Assembly (NCBI GenBank): GCA_948099385.1
Contig: CANUEZ040000159.1
Span: forward strand, 5,970,501 to 6,034,500
Length of the DNA stretch: 64,000 nt
Source of the DNA: Fasciola hepatica
Taxonomy: Eukaryota; Platyhelminthes; Trematoda; Plagiorchiida; Fasciolidae
Reading direction: 5' to 3'
In this document: positions 1 to 12,348 of the stretch, one piece after another
Numbering within the stretch: position 1 is the stretch's first letter
Layout of the letters: each line of letters begins with the position of its first letter
Program-made: the position numbers and the translations under genes
The notes under the pieces: generated by a model
The model's database searches: none
What the model was told of the DNA's origin: nothing
Seen by the model: only the letters and a program-made list of their open reading frames with translations

Positions 1-1584
1 TCCATCCACTTGGTAATTTGTATGTCACCACTACAATTATCTAAACAAAACCAGCAGTTAAAGTTTCGTCTCTCGCCTGTCACAATTCCACACAAAACGA
101 AATGGTCCTCCTCCCAGCGCTTCGTCTGCGTGACACCAGCTCTACGTTCATGGTATCCTTTCGTTACATTTTCTCTCATTCAGCCATTTGCATTTCATGA
201 CAGTTGCATTGGCAATGAAGTATCCACAATCCAGGACACAAATAGTTCGATTGCCTCCTTAGCTTTTCATGTCAGACTTCAACATACCCAGCTATGCGAT
301 TACCTGCACTTCCTGAGAGCTGTTCATATGTACTACTTTTATACGACTGCATCAGTCCACTATATGTCTACCTCCGGCATCCACTTTGTAACAAACTTCA
401 GATGCTCTCAAGCTACTCATCAACGAACTCAGACAAATCCATAATCGTATCACTTTTCACTCATTTTTGAACCACTGCGCTGCTCCGCTAAGATATCATT
501 GTCAGCCACCTGCACCACAATCCATGGAGTTCTTTTTCTACATCTTTTGCTGAAAATCGACTACCTGTAGTTATGCTACTTCGTTGTAAATTTGTATTCC
601 TCATCTGTCAGTCTTGGAGTAACCCCCGATAAACCAATATTTGAGCACCGTTTCACCCACCTATTACCCATTGTCATTTTTTCATCAGTCCTCCACGACT
701 GGGCATCTACGCCAAAGAGTACTGCGAAAGCAATTTCTCCAAACCTTTGCTAGAAATGAACTATACGCATGCCAGGTTGCTGACCTTTCGGTTGGTTCCC
801 AAATGCCCCATGCCATACTCTTACCTGCGCATCCCGTTAAGCGATTCTTCACGTTCTGACAGTATCGTTTATACACCACACCCATACGACTTTATAATAT
901 CATCGTATATCAACTCCTCTGTCCAACCTGTTGTCAACTTGTGTTCACTAAATAACCTAAAACGAACCCTTTATTCGAATAGTGTTTCATTCACCTGTCA
1001 ACCTTTGCCACTCTGCTCCATTAAAATTTCCAGGCTCGGACATCTACATCCACCTCCTTATGAGGGCATCCTTCACAATCTCTTGATGAATAGTAAGTAC
1101 TAATTCAGTGATAAAACGGACTGTTTCATTTACACAATTCCCCTCGTTGGAGGACACCACAAATCGTTCGGTATTATATCTCCACTATTTTCCGGGTCAT
1201 CTGGGCTACCGGTTCAAGTGCATGACCTTCATCACAAAAATTCGCCAATTTTTCGTTGGTACTTTTTCGAAGGTTTTTTGTCAGTTTCCTCATCCCTGCG
1301 ACTTTACATTGACGCTATCCGAAATACTACGCGTTTTCACTTCATCCACGCTTTACTTTATCACATATCTCGACCGTGGAGCCCATTTCTCTCACTTCGG
1401 AGAGGTGCGCCCACCTGACTTTCAAATCCAAACTTGCCGGGCATTCATTCGTGCGACCACTAAAACCTATATACTTTTGTGCTGCATTTACCCAAGTGAA
1501 TATTCAGGGAACCTTTTTGTGACCTCACTTGTATCATATGATCATGAAATCAAGCATGCTTCGGGTGTCCCGAAATAAACCTTC
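1..1584 (+). other. Unassigned stretch, possible decayed retroposon 3' part
   Basis: No gene is recognised. The longest frame (1108-1578, 156 codons) contains LLCCIYPSEYSG, which faintly resembles the CIYRP strand of LINE endonucleases. The stretch is pyrimidine-rich on this strand and ends with an AATAAA (1574-1579) just before an ATT microsatellite, the way many non-LTR retrotransposons end. That makes a retroposon 3' end possible. The coding evidence is too weak to name a family. Confidence 0.2.
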
Positions 1585-1631
1585 ATTATTATTATTATTG
1601 TTAATATTATTATTATTATTATTATTATTAT
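1585..1631. repeat. (ATT)n microsatellite
   Basis: About 47 bp of ATT units with one interruption (GTTAAT). It directly follows an AATAAA, so it may be the microsatellite tail of a non-LTR element. Confidence 0.9.
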
Positions 1632-2849
1632 AAACCTGCCATTACCAACGAGCAAAATGTACTGATATCCTAACGAGCATTCAGTGATTAGCCGTTAATT
1701 TTGAGGATCTAAGAATCAACGGCTTGATACGAAGGCAACCAGCAAAATAACTGACGTCTCCCGGATTCCCCACGCGACATCTAAAATCGACGCCATACAG
1801 CATCATTTTACCAATCACACATATTAATTAATTTTTAGATGACTGCAGTTCCACTCACCACAATAATCTATCTAACAATGGGAGAATGGACGCCAGGGGC
1901 TCTTTTGCACGATGGTTGCTATTTACTGCGACAAACCATTAAATACTTGTATATGTGTTAGACTGCCGGAATACCCGAACCGGCAGGGGTAGTGAAGTCG
2001 CTCCCATTAAGCAATCCAAAGTAGCAAGCCGAGGAAGGCTGCGGAATGCAGCTTTGATCATATTGCAGGACTAATTCATACAAATATGACAAGCCAAGGG
2101 AAGTATTTGATGGAATGCAAGTTGAACAATATTAGAGAGCTTTTGTTGCAGCTGCTCACAGTGATCCTGATTGGTTGTGACTATTCAGCGTACGTGGCAA
2201 CGAAACTGCACCTGAAAGTACCACTTGTGATGGCCGCTGAGTCACCGCAATAGGGCACCGTCTATAGTCCCACAGGACACTGTAGCTGGCAATTGACAAC
2301 TCGACACCGATATTCAGCGACAGCATGAAGAACACGTTAGAGAGCCCTTCCCACAATAACGAACGGAATGCAATAAGTATGGCTGCAAAAAATGACCAGT
2401 CAGTTAAAACAATCTATGCCGCTTGGTACTCTTTACACGGGCATAAGCATGGATAAGAATGGGTGGGTACTTGTCAAAGTAGTAATTCGGAACGGATGAC
2501 AGACTTCTTTTCTACAGCCACCCTTTATTTATAAAACCAGCGGCTACCAGCATGGCTCCGAAATCTTGCGGTGAGCAATCTATCAATATATTATCATTTT
2601 TCGGCCTAATCCCTAATGCTAGTTGCTAAAATAAGCCAACGAGTAAAACAATTAAGGACTAGCTTTCTGAAAACGGCAGATGGCACATCCTAAGGCGGGA
2701 ACCTGACCCCCCCCCAAGTGATATACGATGGCATCCCATGTAATATCCGCCTTGTTTGGTATCACTGGAGATAGAGCCGACCGTCTATGAGGGCTTTTGA
2801 TCTCTACGATAAACTCAACTTTCTATGGCAAGTGGGATGGGAGTGCATT
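1632..2849. other. No recognised feature
   Basis: No open frame with recognisable protein content. A 7-bp inverted pair (CTGCCGG at 1963-1969, CCGGCAG at 1980-1986) and a run of C near 2708 are the only local structures noted. Confidence 0.5.
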
Positions 2850-5280
2850 ACTCATTGCATACGGTACCTACCAAGTTGTAGGGGTCCTGATGAAGAGGAG
2901 ATCGGTAACTGCGCTGAATTCTCAGAGATGGACACGACTCTTCAGAGAACCCGAAAATAGGTCCTGATCTAAGAAACCATAGAGTATCTGCCGGTAAGGA
3001 ATTGGAAAGTGAGCTGGCGCAGATGTGCCGGGTGCAACCCTACCTAAGAGAGTTTTCAAACAGGGTGGGTGGAAACCTACAAAGCTTGAGCAAAGCCGCC
3101 CCGGGTCAGTGCTCGCGTATTTCGCTGGCTTTGCTCTCGGTGGTGCTGGTGAAGGTCGAAATATGGGAAAAGTGCACGAAAGAGCCGGACACTTTGGCCG
3201 GATGGCCCATGCGAGATATGAGGGGTTAGCTGGACCTGTAAAACACCGAAGCGGCGAGTGTGCATCAAAGTCTACTGCCACACGCAAAGAGCATAGCTCT
3301 TCCACTCCTCTGAATCTTCATAACACCCCAGTGAAGTCAGGTAAAAAGCACTAGTGGATCTCCTAATTCGTCGAAAACGTGTGGGAAGCATCCGGAACTA
3401 ATTTCCGAGGGCCACGACTAGCAGCTAACATGTGAGGCGTACGGAGGGACGGGTGGTGTTTCTGTATTGTTAACAAGTGGCACGAACTGGCAGTCGTGGC
3501 TTCCAAGGCAGAAGGTATCACTGCCATCAAATCATCGGCAAAGTGTCACGGAGTAGGCGTATTTTGTCCTACATATTACTGTACACAGAGTCGATAGAGC
3601 GAATGGCAGGTATTGAGGTAGGGCGACACTTATACTACGGGGCAAAGCGAAGCGGACAGCCAGGAGCTGCATGAAAACGTAAGATGCGGAGGCTCTCTGA
3701 TGTTATTTAAACCCAAGGCACTCAGAAGTCCGAGCGAGGCATGTCTGCCTAGGATTTTCTCCTATTCCCCAGGGAGGACCAGCTACTGCTGGTCTACATT
3801 AGCGGCTCCGTCGCTAGAGTGCATGAAATCAGGAATATTGGAGACTTTATTTCCTCGGAGGAGGGCTGAGTCAACTTGATGGCTCCTGGAGATGGATTTA
3901 CTGCGCGGTTACCTAAATAAGTATTAGAAAATCTCATTGAACATATGACTGAATCAACTAGATGAAGAGAAAGACAGACCTCAGGGCTACCAAATCTTAT
4001 CACAACGAAACACACCAGTGAAGCTGAAGACCAGCGGGTCTCTAAGCCCCTAGGAAGGATTGACCATGTGATGATCCACTGTAAGTGCTTGGCTGCTGAC
4101 CTGTGGTTCTCCACAAAATTGAGCTCCCTAAGTACCTTGAGGTACAGGGCTAAAGGATACCTGGCATCAACACACCGTCAACCAGACACTCTTCTCTCGT
4201 ACGACAAACTTAAGAGGAAAGAGAGGACTTTCTGCTGAGCCAGCAGAACCACTTCAGCCCAAAGCTGGTAGCACAGGTCACGGTCCCATTTCCAGCATGT
4301 AGGCGGTCACAAGTGGCTCTTCTGATCTAAAATAGCACGAAAAGTGGTCACTTGGATCCGAAAGCACCGTGAAAGTTCGCAAGAGGTCGATCCGGATAGA
4401 AATGCTAGATAGTGCCAAAATGCCTGCTACGACCGAGCTCATTCAAAACAGCTCTGTGTGTATCTGTAGGCTGCATCGATCATGGAGGCAGCCTTCACCC
4501 CTCTCTTCACAGGGTTGAGGCTGAAAGGCTGAAGAAGCTCCTCGAGAAGGTGCGCCAAACTGACCGTGGGTCAAGCCTTGCTTTCTTACCTCACTTCCGA
4601 TCGCTTACCGCGCAGCCAGTTTTATTGTCTCGTAGAGAGCCTGAAAAGTTCTTTAAAGGACTGAACTTGCGCGAGGTAGTCAAGACAAATTGCGTCAACC
4701 CAGCGGTCCTACACCCCTTAGCCCAAATCACAGCGGCAAGCTTGGCCCACCTGTACACCACGTTGTTGTCCGACGCACAACTACTAGTAAACTGACTGGC
4801 AGTGGAAGTCGTTTCCATACACAAATATGGTAAGAAGGAGGTGCAAAATTGCCGGCCGGTTAGCCTACTACTATTGCCTCTTAATACACTGGAGTTCTTG
4901 TTCGGGGACCAAGTGTTACCGGAGAGCTAACCTTCGAAAAGGGGGTTCGATCACTAGGACTTTTGCTCCAATACCCTACCTAATAAAAGCTCCAGGCCGA
5001 CCACTTTTTACCACATTATACTGCACATGACAAACATCGCAGTAAAATACAGTTCGCTGACCTTTGTAACTATGACCACTCAAATATATTCCAGTTCCAC
5101 CAGGTCTAAGCAACACCAACTTTCCCCTGCAGCCAGCCTGTCCCCTGACGACCACGGTCAATCAAATTCACCATCCGGTCTTCACAAATACGACCGGGAA
5201 ACTGTCGCCTCCTTAATGTGTCAGAACCAAGATCGGTTCGGAGCGTATCGAAAAATCGATGCATTGTGTGAAATGTAATG
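2850..5280 (+). mobile_element. Heavily decayed CR1-like LINE (EN and RT traces)
   Basis: Translation across frames recovers the order of a CR1-type ORF2 with many stops and shifts. Endonuclease traces lie at about 3830-4115. They include an IGDF strand followed by a TR..RE.QTSGLPNLITTKH-like stretch and PLGRIDHVMI (4047-4077), the equivalent of the PLGKSDH motif of intact LINEs. Reverse-transcriptase traces lie at about 4640-4980: VNPAVLHPLA, then HKYGKK (about 4820-4835) and CRPVSLL, matching the HPAIVQPLA / YKSGP / YRPVSLT order of the better copy at 31.9-33.7 kb. The part before 3.8 kb is assigned only by position. An old, inactive copy. Confidence 0.6.
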
Positions 5281-5330
5281 GTAGAATTTATTGCTAAATA
5301 ACTCAGCCTAGTCGAAATCTTTGGTAGGTT

Positions 5331-5371
5331 GTCTACGTTTCGGTCACCGCGGGTAACCTTCTCAAGACTAG
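5331..5371 (-). ncRNA. Degenerate hammerhead-ribozyme-like motif (Penelope type)
   Basis: Read on the minus strand this shows CTTGAGA, a seven-base-pair stem GGTTACC/GGTGACC closed by CGC, then GAAACG. A hammerhead core is CTGATGA, stem II, GAAA. The stem and GAAA fit, but the CTGATGA box is damaged. Phrases of this kind (ACGTTTCGG on the other strand) are common in the terminal repeats of Penelope-like elements. No Penelope reverse transcriptase or GIY-YIG domain was found nearby, so this would be a stray end. Not expected to cleave. Confidence 0.4.
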
Positions 5372-7589
5372 TTTTACAACCGGTATTGTTATTGAGCAAT
5401 AAAAAAGTTGCCTCCCTCCCTGTACAATAATAGATCAGCATTATGAAACAACCTTTCCCTATCCCAGGAATCTTAGCGATTGATATTTTCCTCCGGGATC
5501 AAATAAGCAAATGGTACCGGATCCTGGGAAATAAAGTTCTTTGGTCCATTAACTTATTTCTTGATTTTTCGACTCCCCTCATGTTTCTTGGGGTTTCCTT
5601 ACTCTCGGCTTTCCTGGCCAACCTTAATTCGCTTTCCTTAATTATCCCCCACCGAAACCCTTTGTTCTAAATACCCACCTGTTAGCCTCAGTTGCCTCAC
5701 TCACGTCTCGTTGGACTATCAGCTTGTGTCGCCCTGACTCCTGATTCATCCCGTCAACTTCACCTACTATCTTCTGTCCGTAGTTATCATACCATCCCCC
5801 CTTATCGCAGCTAACCATATTCACGCCGGCTGACCTAGAATGGCCTTTCATAGTTTTGGGCAAGGCCCGGCGAGGTGCGGGACTGGTACAAACTTGCAGG
5901 CCCGTGCTTTACAGCGTTTGCTGTCCCACCCCGCGTGCTTGCTTAGCCTCACTATGCATTTTTGCAGCTCGTGCTAGCTAAGTCCCTCGATGTCAACGAA
6001 TTCTATACCATAAGTTCCTCCAGATTTGTGGAGAACAGACCACCACTCACTTGCGAAAAAGATAAACACAAGAAAGACTACGGTCGAGCGCAGGGACCAT
6101 GGAAAGTTCGCATATGGGATCAACAGCCACTCTGTTAGAGAAAATAAAATGCAGGTGAAAACAAGGGTACCCACCGTAATCCGTTCGGTCCTCCAACACC
6201 ACTGACATCTGGACGACCTCCGATTGTCTGTCTCTGGCCTCGGCTTACATGTGGCCCTGTGAAAAGGAAAACGCAACACCCCTCTTGATTGCTCGACATG
6301 CTTTCAATTCTTACGCACCAGGCTGGCTGGTGTGAAAGACCACTGGACTCTCCGCATGTGCACATCTTGCTCCCACCCTGAGTTTCAGCCACCCCGTACC
6401 CTCCCTACACACGCCTGCCACGTTTGATGACGTCAGCTGCAAAAGCCACTGTAATCTTGAATTATACCTCACGGCTCTAGGCAGCAAGTCTATATACCAG
6501 GCGTCAAACACCCATCCCTTTTTAGTCCCGGAAGTAAAAGAACGTGGAAAAAACCGTTTGCCTCCTTCATTCAAGCTTATTTATTTTCCCTCCTCTTTGA
6601 AAGAGTAGCTTTCTTTGTGTCCCAGCATCCAACACACTCTCCAGTTTTACCCCCGAAAAACACCAGCCTTCCTCGAACCAAAAGCCGACACTAACCCACA
6701 GCATTAGGCCTGTAAATACCCCATGGCTGCAGTTATCAAATATCCGGTAAACCAATCATACAAACATGCCATTCGGGTTCTTAACTTATCTCAGTTGCTC
6801 CCCCCTCTAGCCCTCGGACCCAACATTCCCGATGCACCCCAAGGCTTGATTGAGCCTCAGTGATAAGATTTATGGGTGCTTGCTGAAGCGGCAATCAGTA
6901 ACTAGGATTATTAGTGCAAACGCGGTTGGTTATCACGAAATCCGCTCTAAAATACCCGGGAACCGATGAACAGTAGGCCTCCAACAGAATTAATCCATGC
7001 TTCGTCAGCAACCTCACTCAGTAGGCTGGTAAAGACACCTGTAGCATCTCACTCCCGTCGTTTCCACGGAAGTCACTATTACCACTGCGTCCACTGTGCC
7101 TCCGTTTCAAATTCCGTACTTCCGTCGGCCACCATGCTCACGCTCACCCCCAGCTGGAACACACTAGGGAATGCGACCCTCCCTATTTCCAAATTCGGAA
7201 TCTCCCCAACATCATACAAATTGGCTATAATATATCGTGCCTGGTGCTTATCTTGTTGGTTTCCTGCTACACTCATTTACGACGTCGCCTAGTGCAGCTC
7301 GCCTGAAACGCTATCAGGGTTGTCCGGCTTCATTCACGCGCAGCCTTGCTACTACTCCACTCTTCCCTCTGAGAGCTACTGGAAAGATTTTACAGCAGGA
7401 CCGTCTGTTCACTCAGGATATGCTAAATGATACCGAGCTCCATGTTTACTCTCCAGCACACAGTTTCTTCCTATATAGCCCGGCCGTCGGACCTGCTCTT
7501 AATTACCACGGCCCTAGGTCGTGGTCTTCCATAGAGTAATCCAGCCGATCCTCGGTGTAAGTCAGTTCTCGCAAATCGAGCACCTCGTA
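5372..7589. other. No recognised gene; pyrimidine-rich DNA
   Basis: About 2.2 kb rich in C and T on the plus strand with only short frames (75-108 codons), none of which I recognise. Nothing in it aligns by eye with the elements elsewhere in the window. Confidence 0.4.
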
Positions 7590-7765
7590 TCCAGTTCAAA
7601 TGGATCTCAAGGCCAGAACAACGTTGATTTGTAGTTTCTATGGTTCGAAATTGAAATTCACAACAGGTACAGATATAAGCAGACCTCAAGTATGCAGCCA
7701 TTTAGGCCCGACAGTAAAACCCAAAGGTTCGAAATCCCATGGCTCAAGCACGACAGTCTCACACG
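7590..7765. repeat. LTR-like repeat, copy 1 (pairs with 11815-11985)
   Basis: Shares an alignable core with 11815-11985, in the same orientation, including AGACCTCA, ACAGTAAAAC-like and CATGGCTCAA blocks separated by substitutions and small gaps. The two copies flank the BEL/Pao coding remnants at 9.65-11.28 kb, so they could be diverged LTRs of that element, this one being the 3' LTR because the coding strand is minus. Terminal TG/CA and target duplications could not be placed. Confidence 0.4.
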
Positions 7766-8224
7766 AACAAACAAACGTGCAGTAGTGCGGTGTATGGACA
7801 GGCTTTTTAAAGTGATGCCATTTGTGGTCAAATTTAAAAATCAAGTGGAACATTTGAAATGATTTCCAGTATTTTTCTCAACAGTCGGTACCCCTGCACA
7901 TGACTACACTCTCACATATGACTGCCCCTTTAATTTTCCCCCTCACAGCCGGCCATCAGGCGCCTGGGTTATTTTTTCAATATTACTGATTTCCTCCAGT
8001 CAAGACCAAAAAAGTCACAACCAATCCTGAGGGAGCATATCTGAGCTTTTCAGGACAATCAGTTTTTAATCTATACACTCCATCTTATTCATACATCCCA
8101 CTATTGTCGAGGTGACTTCCATTTTTACTCGCTTCACTATAAACTCACTATCTATCTTGATTACTTTGCTTTGCACTTTTTCAAGCTTCAAGCACGCGAT
8201 TCGATCATGACGATAATTTAGCCA
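7766..8224. other. No recognised feature
   Basis: About 460 bp, AT-rich in its second half, without recognisable coding content. By position it would lie inside the decayed BEL element. Confidence 0.4.
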
Positions 8225-8478
8225 GCATCTCAGGCCTTCTACTCCGTGAACCACCAGCTGCTGTTACGCAGAAAGTATTCTCGCCTCTGGGATTCTGGAG
8301 AGGTCCCGGGTATACCTTGGTTGCAGACTGTAATGCTTAAAGATGTGGAAGACGGATCCACGAGAGCAAAGGCCATCAGTCAAGCCCAAAAGGGATCAGT
8401 GCTCGACGGGCTTTTATTCGCATTTTTTAACGTAAATCCTCCATACATCCGGCCACAGTCTTTCGAAAGCTTCTAGGT
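8225..8478 (+). mobile_element. Fragment of CR1-like LINE reverse transcriptase
   Basis: The frame reads NHQLLLRRK near its start and QAQKGSVLDGLLFAFFNVN near its end. These match the NHRLLLRKM and PQGSVLGPLLFLIFIND blocks of LINE reverse transcriptases, in the right order and at about the right spacing. The YADD block that should follow is not seen. An isolated RT scrap on the plus strand, inside a region otherwise occupied by minus-strand BEL sequence, so probably an insertion. Confidence 0.55.
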
Positions 8479-9649
8479 CAAAGGTTGGGGATAAGGTCAC
8501 AATTCACACCGTACCTACCTAAAGCTCATTGTCGGTGCCCACGGTTACTAACTTTCGGCTTCGCCTTGGCGTACTATAGGTTGATATCCTAGTCACAATT
8601 TCCAGATATCTGAATAAATCCCGCAGCGCAGCTTGAAATTGGCTGATCCATCAGGAGATCGACATACAGACTTAGGAGCATGATTAGAAAGTAGTCATTC
8701 CTGGATAGAACGTTATACTGCACAAGGCTCGGCTGAGAACCACAAGCAGAAAACTTATTTGTTTAACAACATGTTACAGTAGTTTTGTCTACGTGTTTCA
8801 CGGAAAAATCAAACGCAAATGCAAAGTTCGAGTGACAGTGAGATATGGCTCAAAATTTAAAGGTTAATAATCGAAAGAAATATGGTAATTCAACACACCA
8901 AATTGTTTAAATAAAATGGAACCAGTCTCTGTTTGTGAGTCAGTTTCCAAAAGGAGTGTAGGACGGAGAGCAATAAAACTCACATGAATGCAGAATTTCA
9001 CTAAATACTAACACTAATCGGAGTGTTTCAGAATTTTTGCTTAGAAGTGGTGTGACAAACAACACGGTAAAAAATATGAATAAATATTTTTAAGGGTCCC
9101 AGAACTTCAACTATGCAGTTTAGGCTCAAGTATTCCTATTTGAATTTCCCTTTATACTTTTGTGGAAGTGGCACATGAAATTAGAATGTGTTATATTTTT
9201 TGCAGTTGTTCAGGAAGAATGGGTCGAGTTGAATGTTTATGGGACAATATGGAGTGAAACGCGGAGTCAGTTGGCACGAGGGTCCTGCATATTATTTCAA
9301 CATGTTGATTTCGATTTTGAACCGTCAGCACATTTTTGTCTGTTTCCTCCCGCGAGTAGATGGAACAATCTGTTGTCTCGAACAAGCTCTCAGTTTTCTC
9401 CTTTTCCCGTTACAAAGTAAAATTTGAGGACCCATCTAATGTGCAAACGTCCATCGAACGGTAGAAAAGTACCTCCCAACATTTTCTCTATCAGAAAACC
9501 CAATAATAATAAGATCATTTCTCGTCCATCTATGGAAGCTGAGTTCAGCTCAGCAAATGTTGCTTTGGCAGCGGACGATTTCCTGGGCAGGCAGCCCTAC
9601 AGTTCCACCCAGGTGCTTCACACTGCCACGCGCTAGACCAGTTCCAAAT
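8479..9649. other. Unassigned; by position decayed BEL RT region
   Basis: AT-rich, with short frames only. It lies downstream (minus strand) of the start of a BEL reverse transcriptase, so it may be the worn remainder of that domain, but no RT motif can be read. Confidence 0.3.
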
Positions 9650-9679
9650 TCCGTTACGTGAACTGCTGACGTCCAAGTT

Positions 9680-10003
9680 TCAGTTGAGATCCCCGAAAAA
9701 GCCGACTTTTAGATGTGTCAAAAGCTTTCGTGCCACTTCTCGGTTTTTCGCTAGGTGATTCGACGGCGACCGCTTGGGTAGAGCAATTTCATGTCGCAGT
9801 TGCGAAGCAGTCTTTGAATTCCCCAATGAAAGCACCGATTGATATTCTTCGAAGCAAACTTTATTTTCCTGCGACATGTCGTTGGATTCAATGTAAAAAG
9901 CTAGCTGTGTCCCAAGTAGACGCTTCTCTGAGCTAAAGCTGAGCAACTGACTTACGCCAGTTGTTAAATTTCGTTCGTTAGTGGTCTCAGAAGTGTCCGG
10001 CAA
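9680..10003 (-). pseudogene. BEL/Pao reverse transcriptase N-terminal edge
   Basis: RHEIALPKRSPSNHLAKNRE followed by VARKLLTHLK matches the conserved block just before the BEL/Pao RT palm (form GHYEIALPW...HLPNNR...A..RL..L), which begins copying of element RNA into DNA. The frame stops at 9680 and the RT palm with its catalytic aspartates is not readable downstream. Confidence 0.55.
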
Positions 10004-10264
10004 GATGCCTTTCCTTTTGCAAATGATTCCTCACCATGGCCCGTGCCTTGAGGAAGCACCCAGTGACCCCGGGCATATTGCACCTAACTATTTTACCAAC
10101 ATGGCGCTAGATACGTCTTTGAATGTTGTCTTTGAGACGAGTCATTCTCTCGGCAACTGAGCCGGTAGAGTCGACTGGTCTCATTAGTTAGTTGTCTGCC
10201 GCAAAGGCTTCCGGAACATCTGCTGTCTCTCCATCAGTTAAAGAAGGTAACTGTAAAATCAGCT

Positions 10265-10663
10265 TTACTGAATCATTGGCATGCCACCCTGCAACCGGGC
10301 TCTTCGTAAAAGCTGCTGACTTGCCGACTTGTTCACAAGACTCCATACCCCACAACGTAACCAGCAAAGTGTCCGACCCCGACTGACCACGACCCGTCTT
10401 AATCTTTTAGGTGTAGCGACGCAAACAGGCACTAAGCCTAGTCTCACATGTTTGCAATCACCATGTACTGTTGGACAGGTAATTCTGGGTTCATCGGGAT
10501 CAGTAGTCTCGCTATTCTGAAGAACTCGTAGTAATGAATGAAGATAACCCCGGCATCCACTCAGGGCAAATTTAACTATGATGCAGCATTCTGAGACCCG
10601 AGGAGAGTCAATCACGGGCGCCAAGCATGCCCTGATCCTTTTGTGCTGTGCATTACCGATCAA
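10265..10663 (-). pseudogene. BEL/Pao gag knuckle to protease linker, frame-damaged
   Basis: HKRIRACLAP resembles the start of the BEL zinc-knuckle block (nucleic-acid binding). Further on, HVRLGLVPVCVATPKRLRRV matches the strand preceding the aspartic protease. The catalytic DSGSD-like block appears only as a frame-shifted remnant, so no working protease is encoded. It is separated from the gag fragment by about 85 bp. Confidence 0.55.
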
Positions 10664-10748
10664 GAATACTTATCCCATGGGTGGTCAAAACATTCTGTAA
10701 TCGATGCAGTGAGTTTAGTAGCCCGCTCTGAATCGGTCCCATGCGCCC

Positions 10749-11273
10749 TCAACCTATTGCGTGCCTGTTAGCCCACCACTGGTTTCGGTTATATACTTTC
10801 CCTACAATTAGGGCTAGAGTTGGCGTGGCCCGCCCCAGGCTGCAACTCTCGTGTAATACTTGCCCAAATCTTCTGTTGGCGATGCGGGACTGATGACCCG
10901 TAAACTCCATCAACTCATCGAACGTAATTTCTCGCCTAGGCATATTCATTCTCTCAGCTTCCTCTGCCCACCGGCCCTGCTCATCAAAGCTCAGAGGCCG
11001 TGCAAGGCACTTCGGTGCACGCAATGCGTGCCAACCAGACAGGTATTTTAAATGCTTCAGCGTTATGCTGCTATTCTGCATTTTTATCACGAAGTATGAC
11101 AGTAATTTAGGGTTTTTCCTAAACCTCTTTGCCTCTGGAGGAACACCGTCGATCAAGCTTTTAGCCAAGTGGGCTGCTGTCCCAAATAACCTTTGAGGGT
11201 TCCGCGAGTCTTGGTGCACTGACTGCCGGATCATGGATAGAGCAACCTTCTTTAGCATCTCCGGCCCTCCCAC
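10749..11273 (-). pseudogene. BEL/Pao gag fragment
   Basis: An open frame of 174 codons. LIDGVPPEAKRFRKNPKLLS, then MQNSSITLKHLKYLSGWHAL and GRWAEEAERMN, are a hallmark stretch of BEL/Pao Gag, which packages element RNA into particles. The start codon shown is simply the first ATG in the frame; the true N-terminus would lie further upstream (above 11273) and is not recognised. The zinc-knuckle part that should follow is in another frame, so the polyprotein is broken. The longest intact piece of this element. Confidence 0.75.
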
Positions 11274-11275
11274 GA

Positions 11276-11814
11276 CAGCAAAGCAATAAATAAAAAACGT
11301 TTGTCAGTGATCAACATCTTGGAAGTAAGGGAAATTTTCCACTTGTTCTCTGACATACGGTGTTGCCAGGGGCCCCACACTCAGCAGGCCAAAAGCTGAA
11401 GATATGATAGTTTCAGGCGGCCCCAAAGATTTACTTCCGTCGATAAGGCTTCTATTTGGATGCCGATCCCATGAACTATATGGAATTTGCTAGCTAGATT
11501 AGAAGGGTTCTTCGTTTAAGAGACTGTTTCCTCCCCAGCTAACCCAAACTGATACTGTAGTTTTATCATTCTCTTCCTCTATATTTGGACGTCCTAAAAC
11601 CTCTTCGTGACTAAAAATAAATGACTTGGCACTCACAGGACTAGCAGCTTAGGCGGTACGTAGAAGCTCAGTGACACCCAAACCATCCTCAGACACTTCT
11701 CGAGATAATTTCCGTTGTTTCACAAAGTTTTCGTTTCTATTGTGGGCATTTTTAATTAACTCCACTCGCGTACTTTAAGTCACAAGAATGGCATTTAGGG
11801 CAAAGCCTAGCCAA
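11276..11814. other. No recognised coding; upstream part of BEL E1
   Basis: By position the leader and gag N-terminus of element E1. No open frame or motif supports this directly. Confidence 0.3.
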
Positions 11815-11985
11815 TTTGCGTGAATCTCAAAATCAGGACAATGGCGATTTGTGGCTTCTTCAGTAAGTAATGGAAAATCACAAAAGTGAGTGGAGGCAGA
11901 CCTCAGGTTTGCTGCCAAATGGACAGAACTGTAAAACCATACGGCTCAAAGTTTCATGGCTCAAACACGGCCGTCGGGAACAGTT
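11815..11985. repeat. LTR-like repeat, copy 2 (pairs with 7590-7765)
   Basis: Alignable with 7590-7765 in the same orientation. Would be the 5' LTR of element E1, whose coding strand is minus. Many substitutions and gaps mean an old insertion. Confidence 0.4.
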
Positions 11986-12348
11986 TAAAGCCCAATTCAG
12001 ATATCCTTAACAAAGAAGATGACCTGTAAATTTGTTGAGCGTGGACAAGCTTAGCAAAATAATGTAGGCTACAGTCACATTCAAAAAGCTAGTGGACCTT
12101 TGAAGGGACTTCTCACAAAGACCATTTACGGGGGTCAAGCTTGCACCACCCAGCGGCGACTCCCACTCAGTGTAGACAGGGCAGCTGTTTGACCCAAGAC
12201 TCCAATGTAAATTTTGAATTCGAAGGCCTGAGTGAGCCACTAGTTTTAATGCTGGCCACGTATACCAAGCACCCTAAAATTCGGATATAAAATAGCTGCC
12301 AAGTCCAGACCAGCGCTCTAGCAAATGTTTTTTCGGTCTATTTCTCAT
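11986..12348. other. No recognised feature between elements
   Basis: About 360 bp between the E1 repeat and the split LTR of the next BEL complex. Nothing recognised. Confidence 0.4.

Larger units (their letters stand above)
9650..11275 (-). mobile_element. Decayed BEL/Pao retrotransposon E1 (gag-protease-RT start)
   Basis: Three minus-strand pieces lie in the order expected for BEL/Pao: a gag core (10749-11273), a knuckle/protease linker (10265-10663) and the N-terminal edge of the reverse transcriptase (9680-10003). The rest of RT, RNase H and integrase are not recognisable before the LTR-like repeat at 7.6 kb, so the element is internally reduced or worn away. It lies between two diverged LTR-like repeats about 4.2 kb apart. 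Confidence 0.7.

Noticed and set aside
10..444. 144-codon open frame at the window start
   Set aside because: No recognisable domain, no splice or regulatory context, and composition like the surrounding non-coding DNA.
3002..3354. Overlapping open frames on both strands near 3.0-3.35 kb
   Set aside because: They lie upstream of a decayed LINE endonuclease and match nothing; at most ORF1 debris.
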